Below, piece by piece: positions 57,797 to 64,000 of a stretch of DNA of 64,000 bases. A program made the translations under genes and the position numbers. This stretch comes from JAGVSR01 sp964589785 (GTDB lineage: Bacteria; Pseudomonadota; Alphaproteobacteria; Rhizobiales; Hyphomicrobiaceae). Each line of letters begins with the position of its first letter. Positions within the stretch are counted from its first letter, which is position 1. The stretch covers positions 186,001 to 250,000 of the forward strand of contig CAZPUQ010000001.1 in assembly GCA_964589785.1 (NCBI GenBank), in the 5' to 3' direction. The notes beneath the pieces are model-generated. The model ran no database searches. It saw only the letters and a list, made by a program, of their open reading frames with translations, and was not told the DNA's origin.

Positions 57797-60700
57797 ATGA
57801 ACAACTCTCTGCTCTACATCGGGGGACTGCTGATCGTCGCGTTCGCGGCGCTGTTCGCCGTGCCGTTCGCGATCGACTGGAACAGCTATCGCGGTGTCTT
57901 CGAGGAGGAGGCGTCCCGGCTGCTCGGTCGGGAGGTGCGCGTCTCCGGCGACGTCGGCCTGCGCCTCCTCCCCTCGCCCTATGTTCACCTGGAGAAGATC
58001 CGGATCGGCGGGGCGCTCGGCGAGGAAACCGGGCGTGCGCTGTTTCGCGCCGAGCGCTTCACGATGTGGCTCTCGGTGCCGCCCCTGCTCAAGGGCGTCG
58101 TCGAGGCGAAGGAGGTCGAGCTGCGCAAGCCGCTGCTCGAGATCTCGATCGATGCGGAGGGGCGCACCAATCTCTCCGCGCTGAAGCTCAACCCTGGCCG
58201 CATCTCGTTCGTGCCGCACGACGTGGCGCTGCAGTCGGTGCGCCTCACCGACGGCAGTCTCGGGGTGACGGGCCCCAACGGCGTGGAGCTCGCCCGCCTG
58301 GAGGCCGTCAACGGCGAGGTTTCGGCCGACACCATCGAAGGACCATTCCGCTTCCGCGGCTCGCTCGATTGGGAGGGCGAGAGGCGCGAGGTTCGCCTCA
58401 ACACGGCCCGGCGCGATGCCAACGGCGACCTGCGCTTCAAGGCGCTCGTCACGGTGCCGAAGAACGCCAACAGCTTCACGCTCGATGCGACCGCGAGCGA
58501 CCTTGCCGGCAGCGTGAAGATCAACGGGGCGCTGGCCGCGCGCATCTCCACGCGCGGCTTCGAGGTGTCGGCTGCGGAGGATGAAGCATCCAAGGCCGCG
58601 CCGGCGCCCGCGTCTGCCGGCTCAGGCGCGGGCTTCTTCGAGCTGACGTCGAAGCTGAGCTCGGACCGCGGCCGCGTGGCGCTCGACGATATCGCCATAT
58701 CTCTGGAACAGGGCGGCCTGCCGCAGCTCATTTCCGGACGCTCGTCGATCGGCTGGCACGACCGGTTGATGCTGGATGTCGAGCTCACCTCGAAGTGGCT
58801 CGATCTCGATCTGCTCACTGCGCACGCGACGGACGCGCCGGGCGCGGTCCCCCTGGAGCTGGCGCGCACTCTGTTCGACCGCCTCGTCGACGAGCTTCCC
58901 GCCAGCGCCGACACCAACATCGCGCTGTCGATCGAGCAGGTCGGGCTCGGCCAGCAGGCGGTCAGCGGACTGCGGTTGCGCGCGTCGCGCAGCGGTGGGC
59001 CGCTGGAGCTGAAGGATGTCCGCGTCAGCTTGCCGGGCGGGACGCATCTTGCCCTCGACGGCGTGCTGGATGGCGAGGCGGGCGGCCGCTCGTTCAAAGG
59101 CACGATGGCGCTGTCGGGCCAGAGCCTGACGCGCTTCTCCAAGTGGGGGTTCGGCGACAACCCGTTCGGCGGTGCGCGCAGCGACGGTCCGTTCTCGATC
59201 GCCGGCAACCTGATGCTGAACGACAAGGGCATCGAGCTCACGGAAGCGGCGGCGGAGGTGTCGGGCACGCCGGTCATCGGCGAGGTCAAGCTCGGTCTCG
59301 AGGCGCCGCGGCGGCTCGCCGTCGCGCTCGAGGGCCAGCGCATCGATCTCGATGACCTCTGGCCCGACAATCCGGGACTCGACGGCCTCAGGGGTCTGTT
59401 GACGGGAGGCGGGCCCGCCGAGGGAGAGACCGAGGCGCCGGGGCTTTTCGGAGCCGACGTGGCCTTCGACATCAAGGCCGGCGAGCTGATCGACGGCGCG
59501 CGCAAGCTCCAGAACGTGCATCTCGACGTCACGCTGCAGAAAGGCGCGTTGACGGTGCCGAGGCTCAAGTTCGCCTCGGCGGGCGGGTTGCTCGTCGATC
59601 TGGAGGGCGCGGCCGTCGACGTGCCGAAGAAGACGCACGGACAGTTGCGCGGCGTCATCGAGGCACCGACGCCGGAGGCCGTGACGACGCTGTCCGATCT
59701 GATGGCCCTCCCCGACGACATCGATGCCAAGGTGGAGCGCTGGAGCCGGCTGGCGCCATGGCGCGTCGGCGCCACGTTCAGCTTCGGCGAGCGCGCGGAG
59801 GAGGCCGTCGATGTCAGCATCGACGGCACGCTGCGCGGCGGCCGCGCGGTGGCGGAAGCCCGCATCGATGCCGGGCGCGGCGACTGGCGCCGGGCTGCCG
59901 CCGACTTCACCGCACGCATCGACACGCCGGACGTCTATGGCTTCCTCGACATGATCTCCGGGACGCGGAGCAAGGAGGGCACGTCCGAGCCTCGCCCTGG
60001 CAAGGTCTTCGTCAAGGCCGCGGGCAAGGCCGCCGACGGCCTCGTCGCGGTGGCCGAGCTCGACGCCGAGACGGTGCAGCTCGAGTTCAATGGCCGGGTG
60101 CACGTGCCCGAGACGAGCCTGCTCGCGGCCAAGGGCGAGATCCGCGTCGATGCGCAGGATCTCTCCCGCGTCATGGCGCTGACGGGCTTGGCCCTCGGAC
60201 CCGGCGCGGGCAGCATTCCCGTGAAGGGGACGATCGCGGCGGCGCACGATGGCGCCCGGCTCACGCTCGCAAGCCCCGCGCTGCGGATCGGCGAGGCGGC
60301 TGTCTCCGGCGTGCTGACCTATTCCGCGGGCGTCGACGGGCAGCCCGCGTCCGTGGATGCGGACCTGTCAGCCGACAAGGCATCCCTGCCGACGCTCATC
60401 GCCGCCCTGACGGCCACGCCGCCACTCGCCGCCGAGGCGCCGATCGAGCTACCGGCCGCCGCGCACCGTCGCCGCAAAGCCGAGGTGGAGGAGACCCCGC
60501 CCGCTCCCGCGACGAGCCCCTGGCCCGAGCAGGCGTTCGACCTCAAGCCGCTCGACGGCATCGCCGGCACGCTGAAGGCCGGCATCCGCAGCCTGTCGCT
60601 CGAGCCCGATCTGGCCATGAAGGACGCGCGGCTCGAGCTCGCGTTCGCGCCGGGCAAGGCCGAGGTCCGCAAGCTCGAAGGCGCGGTGCTCGGCGGCAAG

Positions 60701-61798
60701 GCCGTCTCCGCCTTCACGATCGAGAAGCAGCCGGCTGGCGTCGCGCTGACGGGCAATCTGCAGATCTCGATCTCGAGCAAGGGCAGCGCGGAGAGCGGTG
60801 CCGACGAGACGATCGAGGGCGACGTGGCCGCGCTTGCCGTGACGTTCGACGGCCGCGCGCTGTCGCCCGCCGCCATGATCGGGGCGATGACCGGCAAGGG
60901 CCAACTGACGCTCGGCGACGTGGCGCTGTCGGGTGTTGCGCCGAAAGCAGTGGCGGACGTCGCCGATCAGATGCTGCAGGGCAAGTCCGCCAACGTCGGG
61001 GCCGCGCTTCAGACCGCGCTGCCCCCCGCCCTCAAGGCGGCACAACTGAAGCTTGGCAAGGTGATGATCCCCGTGACGATCGCCGACGGCACGATGCGGC
61101 TCGACCGCGTGCGGGTCGATACGCCCGAAGGCCGCGCCACCTTCGACACGATGCTCGACCTCAAGACGTTTGTGGTCGACAGCACGTGGAGGATCGAGGG
61201 CCGGGGCTTGACGCGGGCGGCGCCGAGCGTTCCGGGCGCAGCCGCGCGGCTGCCGGGAGAGGCGTCCGTTCCCGCGCCTGTCGAGGTCAAGCGCTCGCTG
61301 CTGCCGCCGGTCAACGTCGTGTACGCGGGACGCCTCGCCGATCTCGGCACCATGGAGCCGATGATCGAGACCGAGGCGCTGGAGCGTGAGCTGACTGTGC
61401 GCCGCATGGAGCGCGATGTCGACGAGCTGGAGAGATTGCGCAAGCTCGACCAGTTGCGCGCCAAGCAGGAGCGCGAGCGCCAGGACGCTCTGGAGGCGGA
61501 GCGGCAGCGGCGGCAGCGGGAGCTGGAGGAGCGACTGGCGCCATCCGGCGCCGCGCCACAGCTCGCGCCAGGCGGTGCTCCCGGTCCTCAGTCCCTGCCG
61601 GCCGAAGGGGCCGCGACCGTTCCGCCTGCGGAGGCCAATGCCGCATCGGACGCAAACCCTCTGCCCGAAAACGTGCCCGAGACCGAAGACGCGACGATGC
61701 CCGAGCGCCGCCGCGTGCAGACGCAGACACAGACGCCCATCAGGAAGAAGCCGCCCGCCGGCAGTTGGCAGCCGTTCCAGATCTCCCCGTACCAGTGA
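57797..61798 (+). CDS. AsmA family protein (large, AsmA-like)
   Basis: A 1333-residue envelope protein. An N-terminal membrane anchor (LLYIGGLLIVAFAALFAVPF) leads into the AsmA start (DWNSYRGVFEEEASRLLGREVRVSGDV, LRLLPSPYVHLEKIRIG). Long beta-rich periplasmic repeats follow, with the AsmA C-terminal region (LKAAQLKLGKVMIPVTIADG) near 1080-1100. AsmA-like proteins bridge inner and outer membranes and help move phospholipids. Odd here: a tail of about 150 residues with a charged coiled coil (about 1195-1250, ERLRKLDQLRAKQERERQDA) and a Pro-rich end. It is larger than E. coli AsmA (about 617 residues). Confidence 0.88.
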   Translation: MNNSLLYIGGLLIVAFAALFAVPFAIDWNSYRGVFEEEASRLLGREVRVSGDVGLRLLPSPYVHLEKIRIGGALGEETGRALFRAERFTMWLSVPPLLKGVVEAKEVELRKPLLEISIDAEGRTNLSALKLNPGRISFVPHDVALQSVRLTDGSLGVTGPNGVELARLEAVNGEVSADTIEGPFRFRGSLDWEGERREVRLNTARRDANGDLRFKALVTVPKNANSFTLDATASDLAGSVKINGALAARISTRGFEVSAAEDEASKAAPAPASAGSGAGFFELTSKLSSDRGRVALDDIAISLEQGGLPQLISGRSSIGWHDRLMLDVELTSKWLDLDLLTAHATDAPGAVPLELARTLFDRLVDELPASADTNIALSIEQVGLGQQAVSGLRLRASRSGGPLELKDVRVSLPGGTHLALDGVLDGEAGGRSFKGTMALSGQSLTRFSKWGFGDNPFGGARSDGPFSIAGNLMLNDKGIELTEAAAEVSGTPVIGEVKLGLEAPRRLAVALEGQRIDLDDLWPDNPGLDGLRGLLTGGGPAEGETEAPGLFGADVAFDIKAGELIDGARKLQNVHLDVTLQKGALTVPRLKFASAGGLLVDLEGAAVDVPKKTHGQLRGVIEAPTPEAVTTLSDLMALPDDIDAKVERWSRLAPWRVGATFSFGERAEEAVDVSIDGTLRGGRAVAEARIDAGRGDWRRAAADFTARIDTPDVYGFLDMISGTRSKEGTSEPRPGKVFVKAAGKAADGLVAVAELDAETVQLEFNGRVHVPETSLLAAKGEIRVDAQDLSRVMALTGLALGPGAGSIPVKGTIAAAHDGARLTLASPALRIGEAAVSGVLTYSAGVDGQPASVDADLSADKASLPTLIAALTATPPLAAEAPIELPAAAHRRRKAEVEETPPAPATSPWPEQAFDLKPLDGIAGTLKAGIRSLSLEPDLAMKDARLELAFAPGKAEVRKLEGAVLGGKAVSAFTIEKQPAGVALTGNLQISISSKGSAESGADETIEGDVAALAVTFDGRALSPAAMIGAMTGKGQLTLGDVALSGVAPKAVADVADQMLQGKSANVGAALQTALPPALKAAQLKLGKVMIPVTIADGTMRLDRVRVDTPEGRATFDTMLDLKTFVVDSTWRIEGRGLTRAAPSVPGAAARLPGEASVPAPVEVKRSLLPPVNVVYAGRLADLGTMEPMIETEALERELTVRRMERDVDELERLRKLDQLRAKQERERQDALEAERQRRQRELEERLAPSGAAPQLAPGGAPGPQSLPAEGAATVPPAEANAASDANPLPENVPETEDATMPERRRVQTQTQTPIRKKPPAGSWQPFQISPYQ

Positions 61799-61839
61799 GG
61801 CGTCGCTGCGGCCGGTCGTGACCGCAGGAACCGTACGGG

Positions 61840-62088
61840 TCAATCGCGGTTGCCGCCGTCGTAGCTTTCCGTCGCCCGGCGGCGCCGGTAGTAGTCGAGA
61901 AGCCACATCCGGACCGCGCCCGACAATCCACACGGGCCGCGCGTCTCGTCGATCTCAGCGACGATCGCCGCCGGCGTGGTCCGTTCCCGCTCCGCGGCTT
62001 CCTTCAGCGCATCCCAGAACGGCTGTTCGAGCGAAATCGAGGTCTGGTGGCCCCGCAGCGAGAACGAGCGCTTGACCGGGCGGCTCAC
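61840..62088 (-). CDS. Ribbon-helix-helix domain protein
   Basis: An 82-residue basic protein of the ribbon-helix-helix type (RSFSLRGHQTSISLEQPFWDALKEAA). Such domains bind DNA as dimers. The sequence continues with RGPCGLSGAVRMWLLDYYRRR, a conserved extension of this small family. It overlaps the upstream DUF4169 gene by ATGA, so translation is coupled. The position behind fumC and DUF4169 recurs in Hyphomicrobiales. The target is unknown. Confidence 0.8.
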   Translation of the reverse strand: MSRPVKRSFSLRGHQTSISLEQPFWDALKEAAERERTTPAAIVAEIDETRGPCGLSGAVRMWLLDYYRRRRATESYDGGNRD

Positions 62089-62315
62089 GAGGCGTTGCCG
62101 GGATCGAAGTCGTCGTCGAACGTGCCGCTGCCGGGATATCCGCCGCGCTGCGCGCCGTCATGGCGCCGGGTATCGAGCTCGCGCTGGGCGTCCTCCTGCT
62201 CGCGCTCGGCCTTGGTGCGTCCGTAGCGGATACGGTTCTCTTCGGCCCGGCGCTCCTTCTCGGCGCGCTCCCTTGCCTTGCGGGCCTTGTTGAGGTTGAT
62301 GATCTCGGCGGTCAT
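62085..62315 (-). CDS. DUF4169 small basic protein
   Basis: A 76-residue, highly charged, probably helical protein of the DUF4169 family (AEIINLNKARKARERAEKER, then NRIRYGRTKAEREQEDAQRE). Function unknown. ATG 62315 has GAGG at good spacing, and starts further upstream add unrelated residues. It overlaps the ribbon-helix-helix gene and follows fumC after about 130 bases on the same strand. Confidence 0.85.
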   Translation of the reverse strand: MTAEIINLNKARKARERAEKERRAEENRIRYGRTKAEREQEDAQRELDTRRHDGAQRGGYPGSGTFDDDFDPGNAS

Positions 62316-62444
62316 GGCGTCCTCGCTGCCGTGCGCGTGTCGTGCGGCCCGGCATGTGTGCAACGCGCTCCGAGGTGCGTCGGTTCACGCGAGAGTTGGC
62401 ATCACGATACCGGAGCCCCCGCGCGATCGTCAAACCGGCGGCCG

Positions 62445-63845
62445 TCACGCCGGGTCGGGACCGATCATCTTCTCGGGACGTACGATCCGGTCGAAGTCCT
62501 CCGCGGGGATGCCGTCCTTGATCGCCTCCTCGCGCAGCGTCGTGCCGTTCTTGTGCGCGCTCTTGGCGATTTTGGCGGCCCGGTCGTAGCCGTATTTCTC
62601 CTTGAGCGGCGTCACGAGCATCAGCGAATTGGCGAGCCCCTTCTCGATATTGTCGAGCCGCGGCTCGATGCCGGCGACGCAATTGTCGGTGAAGGAGACG
62701 GCCGCGTCCGCCAGGAGCCGCACCGACTGCAGGAAGTTGTAGGCCATCATCGGGTTGAACACGTTGAGCTCGAAGTGGCCCTGGCTGCCGGCAAACCCGA
62801 TGGCGGCGTTGTTACCGTGGATGTGGGCGGCAACCTGCGTCAAGGCCTCGCACTGGGTCGGGTTCACCTTGCCGGGCATGATCGAGGAGCCCGGCTCGTT
62901 CTCGGGGAGCGCGAGCTCGCCGAGGCCGGAGCGCGGCCCGCTGCCCAGGAAGCGGATGTCGTTGGCGATCTTGAAGCAGCTCATGGCGACGGTCGCGATC
63001 GCGCCGTGCGTCATCACCATCGCGTCGTGGGCCGCGAGCGCCTCGAACTTGTTCGGCGCCGACGTGAAGGGGAGGCCCGTGAGCCTGGCGATCTCTGCGG
63101 CCACGCGCTCGGCAAAGCCCGCGGGCGAGGCAAGCCCGGTGCCGACGGCGGTGCCGCCCTGGGCGAGTTCCATGAGCGCCGGCAGCGTCAGGCGGATGCG
63201 CGCGATGCCGTTCTCGATCTGCCTGGCGTAGCCGGAAAACTCCTGGCCGAGCGTGATCGGGGTGGCGTCCTGAGTGTGCGTGCGGCCGATCTTGATGATC
63301 TGTCCCCACGCCTTGGCCTTACCGTCGAGCGCCGTGTGCAGGTGCTCGAGCGCGGGGATGAGGCGCTTTGCGACCTCTTCCGCGCAGGCGATGTGCATGG
63401 CCGTCGGGAATGTGTCGTTCGACGACTGGCTCATGTTGACGTGATCGTTGGGATGCACGGGCTTCTTGGAGCCCAGCGTGCCGCCGAGAAGCTCGATCGC
63501 CCGGTTGGAGATCACCTCGTTGGCATTCATGTTCGATTGGGTGCCCGATCCCGTCTGCCAGACGACGAGGGGAAAATGGTCGTCGAGCTTGCCGTCGATG
63601 ACCTCCTGCGCCGCTTTGACGATGACGTCGCCTATCTTCGCATCGAGCTTCCCGAGCGCCATGTTCGTGATAGCCGCCGCCTGCTTCACGATGCCGAGCG
63701 CGCGAATGATGGGCTGGGGCTGCGTCTCCCAGCCGATCTTGAAGTTGCCGAGCGAGCGTTCGGCCTGCGCGCCCCAGTATTTGTCGGCAGCGACCTCGAT
63801 GGGTCCGAAGGTGTCGGTCTCGGTGCGGGTGGTCTTGCTGCTCAT
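62445..63845 (-). CDS. fumC: Fumarate hydratase class II
   Basis: A 466-residue iron-free fumarase that interconverts fumarate and L-malate in the citric-acid cycle. Signature GSSIMPGKVNP (319-329, catalytic Ser loop). H190 in GRTHTQDATPITLGQE is the catalytic base region, and VWQTGSGTQSNMNANEVISN and SQSSNDTFPTAMH are further conserved blocks. Full length, start ATG 63845 (MSSKTTRTETDTFG). It is the first gene of a likely transcript with DUF4169 and ribbon-helix-helix genes. The 155 bases to the right edge hold no gene I can support. Confidence 0.97.
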   Translation of the reverse strand: MSSKTTRTETDTFGPIEVAADKYWGAQAERSLGNFKIGWETQPQPIIRALGIVKQAAAITNMALGKLDAKIGDVIVKAAQEVIDGKLDDHFPLVVWQTGSGTQSNMNANEVISNRAIELLGGTLGSKKPVHPNDHVNMSQSSNDTFPTAMHIACAEEVAKRLIPALEHLHTALDGKAKAWGQIIKIGRTHTQDATPITLGQEFSGYARQIENGIARIRLTLPALMELAQGGTAVGTGLASPAGFAERVAAEIARLTGLPFTSAPNKFEALAAHDAMVMTHGAIATVAMSCFKIANDIRFLGSGPRSGLGELALPENEPGSSIMPGKVNPTQCEALTQVAAHIHGNNAAIGFAGSQGHFELNVFNPMMAYNFLQSVRLLADAAVSFTDNCVAGIEPRLDNIEKGLANSLMLVTPLKEKYGYDRAAKIAKSAHKNGTTLREEAIKDGIPAEDFDRIVRPEKMIGPDPA

Positions 63846-64000
63846 CGCTCGGCCTGTGGTGAAGGAAGACGTGGTGGGGGAGGGAAGGTCGCGGCTGCGA
63901 TAGCACGCCTCGCGCGGTCTGCGCACCGGGCGAAGCGTCTCGCGCGGCGGTCTCAGAGCGGCAGGGTCTGATCCGCGTGATTGCGCGGTTATGGTCGGAT

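Overview
The window is GC-rich, almost fully coding chromosomal DNA. It looks like an alphaproteobacterium of the order Hyphomicrobiales (Rhizobiales sensu lato). The support is gene content and order: a murE-to-ftsZ division and cell-wall cluster followed by lpxC, bamD and ligA; purM / DUF2066 / CDP-alcohol phosphatidyltransferase / hdaA / ppk / ppx / rnd / aspS; and fumC with DUF4169 and ribbon-helix-helix genes. The genus cannot be fixed from the sequence alone. No rRNA, tRNA, CRISPR array, prophage or insertion sequence was seen.

Layout. 1-5.4 kb is an accessory-looking edge: the 5' part of a family-21-like glycosyltransferase, a DUF4186 gene, a secreted metal-dependent amidohydrolase and a nitrobindin-like protein in visibly lower-GC DNA, then aguA-aguB, which convert agmatine to putrescine. 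5.8-8.6 kb is a TonB-dependent receptor with a long Pro/Lys linker, followed by a strong terminator and a cluster of palindromic repeats. 8.9-14.9 kb holds pepF, a sigma-54-dependent response regulator and a YcbB-type L,D-transpeptidase. 14.9-27.5 kb is the conserved housekeeping block purM, DUF2066, pgsA-like, hdaA, ppk-ppx-dnaJ-like, rnd, a small unknown gene and aspS.

28.4-45.9 kb is the envelope and division cluster: murE, murF, mraY, murD, ftsW, murG, murC, murB, ddl, ftsQ, ftsA, ftsZ, then lpxC and bamD. Several genes overlap by ATGA, which suggests translational coupling. The usual upstream members (mraZ, mraW/rsmH, ftsL, ftsI) are absent from the window. 46.0-54.8 kb carries ligA, then on the minus strand an X-Pro aminopeptidase, prmA and a DUF3754 protein, and next a convergent pair made of an unknown membrane protein and a bactofilin. 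55.0-63.8 kb carries a UvrD/PcrA helicase, a very large AsmA-family protein, and fumC with two small downstream genes.

How the genes work together: most of the window builds and divides the cell envelope (UDP-MurNAc-pentapeptide synthesis, lipid I/II, divisome, lipid A, outer-membrane protein assembly, L,D-crosslinking, AsmA). Around this are polyphosphate turnover, replication control (HdaA) and DNA repair and ligation. I found no clear new multi-gene system. The oddities most worth checking are a direct repeat flanking the amidohydrolase gene, a tandem duplication over the ftsW stop codon, a Pro-to-Ala change in the FtsZ signature motif, a Pro/Lys-rich linker in the receptor, paired CtrA-like boxes before aspS, and several palindromic repeat families.
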